Assembly: GCF_044904705.1 (NCBI RefSeq) | Contig: NZ_JADIKL010000009.1 | Coordinates: 1-64,000, forward strand | Reading direction: 5' to 3' | DNA length: 64,000 nt | Source: Rhodanobacter_A agri | GTDB taxonomy: Bacteria > Pseudomonadota > Gammaproteobacteria > Xanthomonadales > Rhodanobacteraceae | Shown here: positions 15,496-24,510 of the stretch, piece by piece | Position numbering within the stretch: position 1 is the stretch's first letter | Layout: every line of letters begins with the position of its first letter | Position numbers and translations under genes: made by a program | Notes under the pieces: model-generated | What the model saw: only the letters and a program-made list of their open reading frames with translations | What the model was told of the DNA's origin: nothing | Databases searched by the model: none

Positions 15496-16710
15496 ATGAT
15501 CCGCCTGTCCACCAGCTGGATGTACCAACAGTCGCTGACCACCATGCTCGACCAGCAGGGGTCGCTGGCCGCCACGCAGAATCAGGTGAGCAGCGGCCAG
15601 CGCATCAACCTGGCTTCGGACGACCCGTCCGGCGCCGCGCAGGTGGTGTCGCTCAACCACATCCTAGCGAGTACCGCGCAGTACTCCTCCAACATCAACG
15701 ACGCGAATGCGCGGCTCTCCACCGAGAGCAACACGCTCAGCTCCTTCAATTCGCTGCTTGACCAGGCGCGTTCGATGGCGGTGCAAGGCATCAACGGCAG
15801 CTTGTCGGCATCGGACCGCCAGGACATGGCCACCCAGCTCACCCAGATCCGCGCGCAGCTGGTGCAGTTGGCCAATACCACCGACGCCAGCGGCGATGCG
15901 CTGTTCGCCGGTACCAGCACCACCAGCACGCCGTTCACGCTCAACAGCGACGGTTCGGTGAGCTATGCCGGCAACAGCGACAACCAGATGACCACGATCG
16001 GCAATGGCCTGCGCATCCCCAACAGCGATGCGGGCGCCGGCCTGTTCATGAACATCCCGGCAGGCAATGGTTCGTTTGTGGCGAGCGCGGCGGCCGGCAA
16101 CACCGGCACCTTGCTGGTGGGCGCCACCAGCGTCACCGACAGCAACGCCTGGAAGGCGGCCACCGCCTCCGGCCCGGCGAACTACGCGATCAGTTTCGAT
16201 GCTGCCGGCAACTGGACCGCCACCGATGCCAGCCACGGCAATGCGGTGGTGGCCAGTGGCAGCTACCAGGACGGCGGCAGCATCAGCTTCAACGGCATGA
16301 CCATCGCGCTGAGCGGCACGCCTGCCGCCGGCGACAGCGTGAGCGTGAACTCCGGCAAGACCCAGGACGTATTCGGCACGTTGACCAACATGATCAACGC
16401 GCTGAACGGCAGCGGCGGCGACACGCAGCTCAACAACACGATGAGCCGGCAGATCGAGTCGCTCGATCGCGCGCAGGGCCAGCTCTCCAGCACCCAGACC
16501 GACGTGGGTGGCCGGCTGAACCGCCTTACCCAGCAACAGAGCAACTACAGCAACCTCACGCTGACCTACCAGACCACCTTGTCCGGCGTACAGGACACTG
16601 ACATGGCCAGCGCGATCAGCAAGCTGATGCTGCAATCCACCGCCCTGCAGGCCTCGCAGCAGACCTTCGCGAAGGTGCAGGGGATGAGCTTGTTCGATTA
16701 TCTGAAGTGA
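15496..16710 (+). CDS. flgL: Hook-filament junction protein FlgL (HAP3), 404 aa
   Basis: Second junction protein. The N-terminal MIRLSTSWMYQQSLTTMLDQ with SSGQRINLASDDPSGAAQVV is typical of FlgL, and the C-terminal segment FAKVQGMSLFDYL is the family ending. Flagellin-like coils are at both ends. It is the last gene of the rod-hook operon; the next 269 bp carry no gene and no convincing terminator. Confidence 0.94.
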   Translation: MIRLSTSWMYQQSLTTMLDQQGSLAATQNQVSSGQRINLASDDPSGAAQVVSLNHILASTAQYSSNINDANARLSTESNTLSSFNSLLDQARSMAVQGINGSLSASDRQDMATQLTQIRAQLVQLANTTDASGDALFAGTSTTSTPFTLNSDGSVSYAGNSDNQMTTIGNGLRIPNSDAGAGLFMNIPAGNGSFVASAAAGNTGTLLVGATSVTDSNAWKAATASGPANYAISFDAAGNWTATDASHGNAVVASGSYQDGGSISFNGMTIALSGTPAAGDSVSVNSGKTQDVFGTLTNMINALNGSGGDTQLNNTMSRQIESLDRAQGQLSSTQTDVGGRLNRLTQQQSNYSNLTLTYQTTLSGVQDTDMASAISKLMLQSTALQASQQTFAKVQGMSLFDYLK

Positions 16711-16979
16711 TGTGCCGCGCGAGCCACAGCCGCCGCGGTGCGCTGGCCATTTCCTGGACCGGCCGCGGCCTACTGGCGACAGTGCAGTGATCGCCGCCGG
16801 GGCCTGCGTCGCCAGGGACGCGCCGGCGAACGTGCTGGCTGCCGGCGTGCTCGCCGCAATGAAGAGCCTGCGGTCATGACAATGCAGGTCCGCAACACCG
16901 CGTCGATCGAGCCGGGCCGAAGATCGGTCGCGGCAGAACCCATGTCATTCCCCAAGTTTGCGTAAGGAGTGTATTCACC

Positions 16980-17666
16980 ATGTCATCGAGCATTGCCGCC
17001 GTCGATCTTCCCGCGCTCAAGAATCTCCTGAGCGAGGCCAGGGTCCGGAAAGGTGTCGACGACATATGGGACATGGTCGGCAGCATCTTCGAGAAGGCGC
17101 AGAACGAGCTGCCGGCGCAGCAGGCCATGCCGCGCAGGGAGCTGTCGTTTCACGACCACGTGAAGCTGCTCGGATACCTCTGCCTGCTGATGGGGGAGAT
17201 TCCGGGCGACATCGTCGAAATAGGGGTATGGAAGGGCAAGTCCCTGTGTTTCATGAGCCAGATATGCGGGCGGAAACGGCGAATCTTCGGGATCGACCCG
17301 ATGGAACTCGAGAAGCAGCCCGACGAGCTGGGCTACTACCACGGGAAGCTGTTTCCGGAAGCCACCCTGGTCCGCGGCTATTCGGAACGGGTGGCGGATC
17401 GCGTCTACGCGGAAGCGCCCAGGACCGTGCTTTTGCACATCGACGGCGGACACGCAGGCCGCAACGTGTTGCTCGATTTCCTTCTGTATGCGCCTAGCGT
17501 GGTGAGCGGCGGTTTCGTCGTTTTCGACGACTACGGCGACCATCGCTATTCACCCGAGGTCGGCCCTGCGGTGGATCTGCTGAGGGTGGGCGGCTATTTC
17601 AACGATTTCCGCATTATCGGCGTGGTCCCCGGGTACGAGAACAGTTACCTGTTGCAGCGCAAGTGA
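16980..17666 (+). CDS. TylF/macrocin-type SAM-dependent methyltransferase, 228 aa
   Basis: Class I methyltransferase, probably acting on a sugar. The SAM-binding loop is GDIVEIGVWKGKSLCFM at about residues 76-92, followed by IFGIDPMELEKQPDE and the acidic motif LLHIDGGHAGRNVLLDFLLY, with a late VVFDDYGDHRY that fits metal binding in TylF-like enzymes. AAGGAG precedes the ATG. Placed between flgL and the glycan genes next to fliC, it most likely methylates the flagellin glycan; this is inference from context. Confidence 0.75.
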   Translation: MSSSIAAVDLPALKNLLSEARVRKGVDDIWDMVGSIFEKAQNELPAQQAMPRRELSFHDHVKLLGYLCLLMGEIPGDIVEIGVWKGKSLCFMSQICGRKRRIFGIDPMELEKQPDELGYYHGKLFPEATLVRGYSERVADRVYAEAPRTVLLHIDGGHAGRNVLLDFLLYAPSVVSGGFVVFDDYGDHRYSPEVGPAVDLLRVGGYFNDFRIIGVVPGYENSYLLQRK

Positions 17667-17679
17667 CCCTTCCGATCCG

Positions 17680-17706
17680 GCCGGCCTGAGCTTTGCCCAG
17701 GCCGGC
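17680..17706. terminator. Hairpin between convergent genes
   Basis: GCCGGCCTG pairs perfectly with CAGGCCGGC across a 9-nt loop, 14 bp after the methyltransferase stop and before the convergent WbqC-family gene. It could serve either direction, but no T-run follows. Confidence 0.4.
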
Positions 17707-17823
17707 ACGGGGAGACGTCAGCGATCGGGTAGCCGCGCACGATGCCAACTGACCAGGTTGTGGCCGGCAAGCATCCAGTAGTTGAAGTGCTCCGCCCGTC
17801 GGGCGCGGCGGGCTGGCGCCGCG

Positions 17824-18918
17824 TCACGCGACGTGGTATCTCCGGAGCAGGTCCTTGACCGTTGCGATGTCGTTGAACATCAGCACGTCGATGATAGACA
17901 GCGACGGTACGAAGCTGTCCGCCGCGTACTGGCGATACGAGACTTCCCCGCTCTCCACGAAGCCGAGCTCGACGCCGCGTTCGGCGAAATAGCCCTTTTC
18001 GTACAGGGTCGCCCCACCGGGCGCATTGACATAGGCGGCGTAGCCAAGGTCCCGGGTGATTTCTATCAGCCGGTCCGCACGCTCCAGCCCGCGGGTGTCC
18101 GGCGCACACGCGGAGGAGCGGGTGTGGCGGAACGGTAGGCCGAGATAGTCGTGGACTGCTTCGATCGAACGGATGGCCAGATCCGCGATGCTGTCGCCCG
18201 GTGTCGAAAACGCCGCCATGACGGGTTCCATGGCGCGAGCGAACTCGGGGGCTTTGCGATAGGCGTGCTGCAGCGTGCGGTAAAACCTGTCCGTCCATGC
18301 GGCGTCGCAGGCCTGCATGGTTTCGCCAATGGTCTTGCTTTGGCTGGCTCCCGCCACCGGCACGGTGAACAGGTGGTCCGTGCCATTGAGCAGAATCCTG
18401 TTGCGGTTGATCCAGCCCCTGGTCGTGTACTGCACGTCGTCGTAGAAAACGAACAGGTCGCTGGCCTGCGCCAGGTGGAAATAGCCAATGTACGGGAAGA
18501 CATAAGGCTGCATGATCGCCACGCGTCGCCGCAGGCGCAGGGTGCGCGTGGCGCCGGTGCCGCCTTCGTCGACGAAGCCCAGCTTTTCGTAGAGCTTCGT
18601 GGCGGGATTGTCCTGATGCACGTGCAGGACGATGTCTTTTCCGGTCGAGCGGATCAGCCGCTGCAGCAACGCCTCCGCCAGCCCCTGGCCGCGGCATCGC
18701 GGGCAGGTCCAGACCATGGAGACGAAAAGCTCGGGTTGGTTGTCGTAGAAGAGCACATAGGATTGCAGCTCGCCCGCGCCCTCCGCTCGCGTCACCAGGC
18801 TTTTCCCCGCCGTTGTCACCTTTCTGGCGTATTCCTCGAGGTCTCCGACATGGAAGAACACGCCATTCAGCGGCGCGAGGGTGGAGACGATCTCGTGTGT
18901 TGCGATCAAGAGCTGCAT
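17824..18918 (-). CDS. GNAT acetyltransferase-WbqC family fusion, 364 aa
   Basis: Two modules in one chain. Residues about 20-130 are GNAT-like: CRGQGLAEALLQRLI is the acetyl-CoA loop (motif A) and NPATKLYEKLGFVDEGG is motif B. From about residue 135 it is a WbqC-like protein: VAIMQPYVFPYIGYFHLAQA, FYDDVQYTTRGWINRNRIL and a C-terminal LMFNDIATVKDLL. WbqC proteins are linked to modified amino sugars in O-antigen and flagellin glycans. The predicted role is N-acylation of a flagellin sugar. The ATG at 18918 lies 27 bp after the glycosyltransferase stop; residues upstream in frame are not protein-like. Confidence 0.75.
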   Translation of the reverse strand: MQLLIATHEIVSTLAPLNGVFFHVGDLEEYARKVTTAGKSLVTRAEGAGELQSYVLFYDNQPELFVSMVWTCPRCRGQGLAEALLQRLIRSTGKDIVLHVHQDNPATKLYEKLGFVDEGGTGATRTLRLRRRVAIMQPYVFPYIGYFHLAQASDLFVFYDDVQYTTRGWINRNRILLNGTDHLFTVPVAGASQSKTIGETMQACDAAWTDRFYRTLQHAYRKAPEFARAMEPVMAAFSTPGDSIADLAIRSIEAVHDYLGLPFRHTRSSACAPDTRGLERADRLIEITRDLGYAAYVNAPGGATLYEKGYFAERGVELGFVESGEVSYRQYAADSFVPSLSIIDVLMFNDIATVKDLLRRYHVA

Positions 18919-18944
18919 CCTGGATGCAAAGGGTCGGCGATGAG

Positions 18945-21900
18945 CTAACCCGGCAGCCAGGCGTCCCGCCAGGCGACCAGGTTGTCGCCGATAAGCATAC
19001 AGTCGCGGCGCACCGCATCGCGCAGCGCGTCGCCCATCCGCGCCGCGGCATCGAGGTCGGCGGTGTGCATGCGGATCGCGTCCACCCACTCCTTGAAACG
19101 GTTGCGCACGCGCGTCACCGGCAGGTCGCCGCGGTAGCAGACGATGTCGCTGCACACCACCGGGAAGCCGCAGGCGCCGTATTCGAGCAGGCGCAGGTTG
19201 CTCTTGCAGGCGTTGAACAGGTTGTCCTCCAGCGGCGCCAGCGCGAGGTCGAGGTCGAGCGCCGCCAGCGCCGCCGGGTATTTGTCGATCGCCACGCCCT
19301 CATGGTGCTCGTGCACATGCGGACGCAGCTTCTCCGGGCACATGCCGAAGAACACCCATTCAACCTCGCCGGCCAGCTCGCGCACCACGTCGGCGATCAA
19401 TTCCAGATCGCCGCGGTGGCTGCTGCCGCCGGCCCAGCCCACGCGGGGCTTGCTGCCTTTGCGGCGCCGGGCGGTCAGCTGGCCCCACCAGTCCACCGGC
19501 AGACGGTTGGGTACCACGCGGATGTCGCTGTGCAGGTCGGCGAACTGTTCGGCCAGCGGCGCGGTGGACACCACGAAGCGGTCGGTCAGGGCCACCGCCT
19601 TGCGCAGCGATTTCAGGATGTCCTTGGGCACGCCGTCGCGATGCACGCTTTTTAGCGGCAGGTTGGGCAGGTAGTCGTCCAGCTCGTAGACCTTGAAGGC
19701 CCGGCTGAAGTCGCGGTAGCCGCGCAGGGTTTCGATCTGGCTGTCGGTGAGCTGGCGCTGCAGCACGATGGTGGACGGCGCATAGCGCTCCATCGCGATC
19801 GGTTCCAGGTGCATCGGGGCGACTATGCCTTCGGCCAGGCCTTCCCGCTGCATGGCGAAAAAAGGCTGCCTGATGCGGTAATGGCCGCAGCCGTTGGCGT
19901 CGGCCGCCACGCAGAACAGGCGCGGCAACAGCGGCTGCCCGAAGGGTTGCCAGGCCAGCGACCGGGCCTGGTCCAGCTCGAAGCCGTTGCCGGCCAGGCT
20001 GAGGTTGCGGTTGTAGGCCGGGTCGCGCGCCAGCAGCGGCATCCACTTGCGGTACATCGCCTGCTGCTCGCCCTTGAAGCGCGCGTGCTTGGCTTCCCGG
20101 GCGCTGGTATCCACCTTGTTCTGGCTGACGCTGCCTTCGTGCATCAGGCGCGCATACGGCGTCCACACCGTCAGGTAGCCGGCGCGGTTCACCTTGAGGC
20201 AGAGGTCGACGTCGTTGTAGGAAACCTTGAAATCCTGTTCGTCCAGCCCGCCGACTTCCTCGTACACCGACGTGCGGACCATCAGGCAGGCGGCGGTGAC
20301 CACGGTGTAGTTCTGGTCGACCTGCAGGCGGTGCATGTAGCCGGGCGCGTCCATCGCCTCGCCGATGAAGGGATGGTCGGCCGGCCCGCGCAGGCCCAGC
20401 ACCACGCCGGCGTGCTGGATGCGCCCGTCGGGGTAATGCAGCTTGGCGCCGACGATGCCCACCTCGGGTCGCTGCGCGTGGTTGAGCAGCGCCTCGATCC
20501 AGTCCTCGTGCAGCACCGCGGTGTCGTTGTTGAGCAGGATCAGGTACTCGCCGCGCGCCTGCGCCGCGGCGAAATTGTTGATCGCCGAGTAGTTGAACGG
20601 ATGCGGCCAGCGCAACACGCGCAGCTGCGGGTTGTTCAACCGCTCGATACCGTCCAGGTAGGCACAGGCGGCCGGGTCGCGGCTGTCGTTGTCCACGATC
20701 AGCAGTTCGTAGTTCCGGTAGCTGGTCTTCGCGATCAGGCTGTCGATCAGGCCGTTGAGCATCGGCAACTGGTCGCGGGTGGGGATGATGATCGAGACCG
20801 GCGGCTGGCGGTCGCAGAGGTAGCGCACGCGGCTGATGCCGCCGAAGGCGCCGGGCAACAGCTCGTGCGCGATGCCGAGCCGGTCGAGGTGGGCGCCGAC
20901 GATCGCAGGGGCCTGTTCGCGCACCGGCGCCGACGCGAGCCATTGCGCGAAAGGCTGGCCCGCGTGATACAGCACCTCGGCAAGATGCCCCACCGACTCC
21001 AGTCCGAGCTGTTCGATGCTGCGGAACACGAAGTCGTAGTGGGCGAGCGGACCGTGTCCGGCGTCCAGCCCGTTCAATGCAAGCAGCGACTCCCTGCGCA
21101 TGGCCAGGGTGCGGCCCAGGTAGGGATAGCTGCGCAACATGTCCAGGTTCAGATCGGGCTTGAAGATCGGCTGTTCGTAGCCTTCGCGGCCGCGCGAATC
21201 CTCGTCGACATAGCAGCAGCTCTGTTCCGGATGCATGCCGGCGTTTTCGGCCAGCAACAACAGCGCATGCGGCGCCAGTTCGTCGCCGGCGAACAGCGGC
21301 AGCAGCCAGTCCGCGTCGCCCGTGCGGGCCAATTCATTGAACCGCGCGACCCAGTCGCCGCGCAGGGGGCGTGCCGAGGTTTCCCCGCGATAGACATCGT
21401 CGCGGTCCGACAACACGCATATCTGCAGGTCTTCGTACTGTTGCCGGGCCAGGCTGTCCAGGCTGGCCTGCACGTCGGCGGGGATGCCATCCGCATCGAT
21501 CACACATACCTGCACCCGGCAGCGTGGCTGGCGATCCTGCGCCAGGGCGGCTTGCCCGTCGGACAGCTGCTGGGGCGCGAGCCAGTGGCGGTATTGCTCC
21601 TCCGGCCTGACCGGGCGGAAGTGGAGGGCCGGCGCCTGCTGTTGTTCCAGCACCGATGCGCGGAAATAGTCGCCATGGTGAATGGCGGTGATTTCCTCGG
21701 TGTGCGCGTGCCGCACGCCCATGTCGAGCAGGCGTTCCCACAGATCCCAGTCGCCCGGATAGAAATACTTCCAGCATCCGGGGTTGTATCGGAAGGTCTT
21801 CAACCCGGCATGGTAGATGCTGCCGATGCGCGATATTTCGCTGAGGCGCGGCACGGCGCTTCCCACCACGCACTGCTCGTTGCGCTGGTCGTCCAGAAAG

Positions 21901-22481
21901 CGGACGCGCCCGTGCGCCCACTCGGCCCGGTTCTCCCGCGCGGTGCGTAACAGGCGCGAAAGATGGTCGGGAAGGAACTCGTCGTCGTCGTCCAGATGGG
22001 CGATCCATGCGCCACGGGCGAGGCGCAGGCCGAAGTTGACCGGCTTGATGCCGGCCACGTACCACATCGGCCCCTTGGTCGACGGATACCTGCCGCGCCG
22101 CCGCAGGTTGTGGAAGCGCACGCGGGGATCGATCCGTTCGGCCTCACGCAGAATGGCCGCCTGTGCGGCGTCCATGCAGTCGCCCACGATGAGCAGCTCC
22201 CAGCGCGGATGATCCTGGCGCAGCACGCTGGGAAGCGTGCGCTCCACGATCAGCTCGGCGCGGTTGTACGTGGGGACGATGACCGAGACCAGCGGCTGTT
22301 CGCCATAGGCTTCCTCGTAGTCCGGCCGGTCGCGGAGGCGGGCGAGGCGCGCCGCATCGCCGGCGCGCAGCCGGGCCTTTTCGCGCAGCGCATGTTCGTC
22401 GAAGAATTGCCGCATGAACGCGATGCGCCCCTGCAACTGCTCGCATTGCCGCTGCAGCTGGGCGGTGTCCGTGTTGCTCAT
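18945..22481 (-). CDS. Four-module glycosyltransferase, probable flagellin glycosyltransferase, 1178 aa
   Basis: Module 1 (about 62-280) is a GT2 domain: PLVSVIVPTYNRAE with an AHLDDDDEFLPDHL metal-binding stretch at Asp164-167. Module 2 (about 290-550) is a diverged GT-A domain without a clear DxD. Module 3 (about 557-800) is a second canonical GT2: PVSIIIPTRDQLPMLNG, LILLNNDTAVLHEDW, and the NDVDLCLKVNRAGY acceptor region. Module 4 (about 850-1178) is GT4-like: CGHYRIRQPFFAM, PRVGWAGGSSHRGD and LLEYGACGFPVVCSD. The start ATG at 22481 opens a coiled-coil N-terminus; the longer open frame upstream is rejected. It sits between flgL and fliC, the usual flagellin-glycosylation site in Xanthomonas and Pseudomonas. 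Confidence 0.82.
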   Translation of the reverse strand: MSNTDTAQLQRQCEQLQGRIAFMRQFFDEHALREKARLRAGDAARLARLRDRPDYEEAYGEQPLVSVIVPTYNRAELIVERTLPSVLRQDHPRWELLIVGDCMDAAQAAILREAERIDPRVRFHNLRRRGRYPSTKGPMWYVAGIKPVNFGLRLARGAWIAHLDDDDEFLPDHLSRLLRTARENRAEWAHGRVRFLDDQRNEQCVVGSAVPRLSEISRIGSIYHAGLKTFRYNPGCWKYFYPGDWDLWERLLDMGVRHAHTEEITAIHHGDYFRASVLEQQQAPALHFRPVRPEEQYRHWLAPQQLSDGQAALAQDRQPRCRVQVCVIDADGIPADVQASLDSLARQQYEDLQICVLSDRDDVYRGETSARPLRGDWVARFNELARTGDADWLLPLFAGDELAPHALLLLAENAGMHPEQSCCYVDEDSRGREGYEQPIFKPDLNLDMLRSYPYLGRTLAMRRESLLALNGLDAGHGPLAHYDFVFRSIEQLGLESVGHLAEVLYHAGQPFAQWLASAPVREQAPAIVGAHLDRLGIAHELLPGAFGGISRVRYLCDRQPPVSIIIPTRDQLPMLNGLIDSLIAKTSYRNYELLIVDNDSRDPAACAYLDGIERLNNPQLRVLRWPHPFNYSAINNFAAAQARGEYLILLNNDTAVLHEDWIEALLNHAQRPEVGIVGAKLHYPDGRIQHAGVVLGLRGPADHPFIGEAMDAPGYMHRLQVDQNYTVVTAACLMVRTSVYEEVGGLDEQDFKVSYNDVDLCLKVNRAGYLTVWTPYARLMHEGSVSQNKVDTSAREAKHARFKGEQQAMYRKWMPLLARDPAYNRNLSLAGNGFELDQARSLAWQPFGQPLLPRLFCVAADANGCGHYRIRQPFFAMQREGLAEGIVAPMHLEPIAMERYAPSTIVLQRQLTDSQIETLRGYRDFSRAFKVYELDDYLPNLPLKSVHRDGVPKDILKSLRKAVALTDRFVVSTAPLAEQFADLHSDIRVVPNRLPVDWWGQLTARRRKGSKPRVGWAGGSSHRGDLELIADVVRELAGEVEWVFFGMCPEKLRPHVHEHHEGVAIDKYPAALAALDLDLALAPLEDNLFNACKSNLRLLEYGACGFPVVCSDIVCYRGDLPVTRVRNRFKEWVDAIRMHTADLDAAARMGDALRDAVRRDCMLIGDNLVAWRDAWLPG

Positions 22482-23134
22482 GGTCTGTCTGTCCTTGCCG
22501 GATGGTCGCTGGTCTGCCGCGGGTTCATGCCGGCTTGCCGGCGAACCGGCCGGCCAGCGATCCGCTTGCGCGGCGGATCTGCGCCGTGGTGGCGTCGTGG
22601 TGGATCGGCAGGCCGGGCAAGCGTTCCGGCTCGTTCGCCAGCGGACCGAAACAGGTGTGCCAGCGTGTGGCGCCGATACGACGAAGATAAGGAAGCAAGG
22701 CATCTGCGTCCGGCCGTTGCGCGCGCGCCAAAGGAATCGTCCTGGCGTGCCCGGTTGCCTGGTCCTGCATGGTGGCCGCTTGCATGTGTCCTGCGCCTCG
22801 CGAAGTGAGTCCTGGCGCCCGCGCCATCGACGGGTTTCCGTCGTCGGGCAGCCTTGCGCCGACAGCAGCAAGGTTGGTGCCAACAGTCAGGCTGGTCCGC
22901 GGGCGCGCAACCGCGCCAGTCGTGCGTTCGCAAGCGCGCGGCGCGGCATGCGCTCGATGCCCGGAGAAACGGGCGTGGCGCACATTTCGTGCCAAGGCAA
23001 AGAAATTTCCGGAAAAGGCTCAAGAAGCCTGCGCCGTCGCCGAAACATCCCCTGAGGCGGTTGGCACTCCGGTCTAGGAGCACCGCCGGAGAAGGTATCC
23101 GACAGCTTCAAGACCGCTTATTAGGAGACATTCC
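22482..23134. other. 653-bp divergent intergenic region upstream of fliC
   Basis: Separates the glycosyltransferase (minus) from fliC (plus). Open frames here lack family resemblance and conserved composition, so none is called. It holds the fliC sigma-28 promoter at 23020-23046 and the ribosome site TTAGGAGA at 23122-23129. No promoter for the glycosyltransferase could be recognised. Confidence 0.6.
23020..23046 (+). promoter_or_regulatory. Sigma-28 promoter of fliC
   Basis: TCAA-N15-GCCGAAAC matches the FliA consensus at nine of twelve positions with exact spacing. It lies 88 bp before the fliC ATG, giving a leader of roughly 80 nt. Confidence 0.65.
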
Positions 23135-24325
23135 ATGTCACTGGTCATCAACACCAACGTTTCTTCGTTGAACGCGCAGAACAACCTGACCAAGTCGCAG
23201 AGTGCGCTGGCCACCGCCACGCAGCGCCTGTCCTCGGGCCTCAAGCTCAACAGCGCGGCCGACAACGCCGCGGGCTTCGCGATCGCGCAGCGCTACACCA
23301 CCCAGATCGGCGGCCTGTCGCAGGCCAGCGCCAACGCCTCGGACGCGATCAACCTGGCGCAGACCGCCGGCTCCGCGCTGGACCAGGTCACCGCCAACCT
23401 GCAGGCGATCCGCGACCTGGCCGTGCAGTCCGCCAACGGTACCTACACCGCCTCGGACCGTTCCTCGATCGACCAGGAAGTGCAGCAGCGCCTGGCGGAA
23501 ATCACCCGCATCGCCAACCAGACCACGTTCAACGGCTCCAAGGTGCTGGACGGCTCGCTGGGCACCAAGAGCTTCCAGGTCGGCGCCGACGTGGGCCAGA
23601 CCATCAGCGTGAACCTGCAGACCAGCGTGAAGGCGTCGGCCATGGGCTCGATCGCCCAGGTGGAAACCGGCAACCTGAGCGGCGCATTCGTCGATGCCAG
23701 CGGCAACGCCACGACGATGGACCTGAGCAAGATCTCCATCAAGGGCACCGACGGCACCTCGGTCACGCTTTCCGGCACCGCCAGCAACGTGCAGGACCTG
23801 GCCGACGCGATCAACGCCGCGGGCGTCACTGGCGTCAGCGCCGCGGTTGACGGCAAGGGCGGCGTCAGCCTGTTCGCCAACGGCAGCTTCCAGGTGACCG
23901 ACAGCGGTGCGGCATCGAGTGGCGCGGTCAGCTCCGGTGCGATCAACAGCAGCGCCTACGTGAATGGCGCCACCACGACCAGCAATGCCTCGGGCAGCAT
24001 CACCGTGTCGGGCTCGCTGCAGACTGGCAACGTGCAGACCGTGAACAGCTCCAACGCCCTGATCACCCAGGTCGACGCGGCGCTGAAGACGGTGGCCGAC
24101 TTCGCCGCCCAGCTGGGTGCGGTGCAGAACCGCTTCCAGTCCACGATTGCCACAGTGGCGGCGCAGTCCACCAACCTGAAGGCCTCGCAGTCGACCATCC
24201 AGGACGCGGACTTCGCCTCCGAGACGGCGGCACTGAGCAAGGCGCAGGTGTTGCAGCAGGCGGGTATCTCGGTGCTGGCCCAGGCCAACTCCAACCCGCA
24301 GCTGGCGCTGAAGCTGCTGCAGTGA
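23135..24325 (+). CDS. fliC: Flagellin FliC, 396 aa
   Basis: Filament subunit. The N-terminal D0/D1 region is near canonical (MSLVINTNVSSLNAQNNLTK, then RLSSGLKLNSAADNAAGFAI), and the C-terminus ends with the usual AGISVLAQANSNPQLALKLL plus Gln. The middle (about 175-310) is a short Ser/Thr/Ala/Gly-rich exposed domain with Ser-rich runs such as SSGAVSSGAINSSAY, candidate O-glycosylation sites for the adjacent glycan genes. AGGAGA precedes the ATG. It has its own sigma-28 promoter and a downstream hairpin. Confidence 0.97.
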   Translation: MSLVINTNVSSLNAQNNLTKSQSALATATQRLSSGLKLNSAADNAAGFAIAQRYTTQIGGLSQASANASDAINLAQTAGSALDQVTANLQAIRDLAVQSANGTYTASDRSSIDQEVQQRLAEITRIANQTTFNGSKVLDGSLGTKSFQVGADVGQTISVNLQTSVKASAMGSIAQVETGNLSGAFVDASGNATTMDLSKISIKGTDGTSVTLSGTASNVQDLADAINAAGVTGVSAAVDGKGGVSLFANGSFQVTDSGAASSGAVSSGAINSSAYVNGATTTSNASGSITVSGSLQTGNVQTVNSSNALITQVDAALKTVADFAAQLGAVQNRFQSTIATVAAQSTNLKASQSTIQDADFASETAALSKAQVLQQAGISVLAQANSNPQLALKLLQ

Positions 24326-24332
24326 CGGCGGC

Positions 24333-24376
24333 GGGGGAACCGTTCGCGGGCCGGGTGCGCCGCGAATGGTTCCCCC
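24333..24376 (+). terminator. Terminator hairpin after fliC
   Basis: A 17-bp stem, GGGGGAACCGTTCGCGG against CCGCGAATGGTTCCCCC with one G-U pair, starts 8 bp after fliC. A second hairpin built on GGCGGCTCC lies at 24384-24407. Together they would end the abundant flagellin transcript before the separate fliD promoter. Confidence 0.65.
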
Positions 24377-24442
24377 AGGCGGTGGCGGCTCCCGCAGCGG
24401 AGCCGCCGTCGCCACGAGGATTTCAGGCAAAGCCCATGCGGC

Positions 24443-24458
24443 TGGCGTGAGTTTTGCC
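24443..24458 (+). promoter_or_regulatory. Sigma-54 promoter of fliDST
   Basis: TGGCGTGAGTTTTGCC has GG and GC ten bases apart and matches nine of ten informative positions of TGGCAC-N5-TTGC. It ends 52 bp before the fliD ATG. Confidence 0.75.
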
Positions 24459-24510
24459 TGTGATGCTCGAATCCCCTTCGATCGGGGTCGGATCACGAAA
24501 GGAAAATCCC

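Noticed and set aside
16711..16979. 75-aa open frame between flgL and the methyltransferase
   Set aside because: Arg/Ala-rich with no motif and no ribosome site; the gap is treated as non-coding.
22482..22883. N-terminal extension of the glycosyltransferase frame to 22883
   Set aside because: The added residues are Arg/Pro/Cys-rich and unlike the rest; the ATG at 22481 begins an ordinary coiled-coil N-terminus.
22525..22995. 156-aa minus-strand open frame upstream of fliC
   Set aside because: No recognisable motif, no convincing ribosome site, and it overlaps the open frames of other strands in a GC-rich gap.
23061..23076. TGGCAC upstream of fliC as a sigma-54 promoter
   Set aside because: The GC of the -12 element is missing at the required spacing; the sigma-28 site at 23020 fits better.
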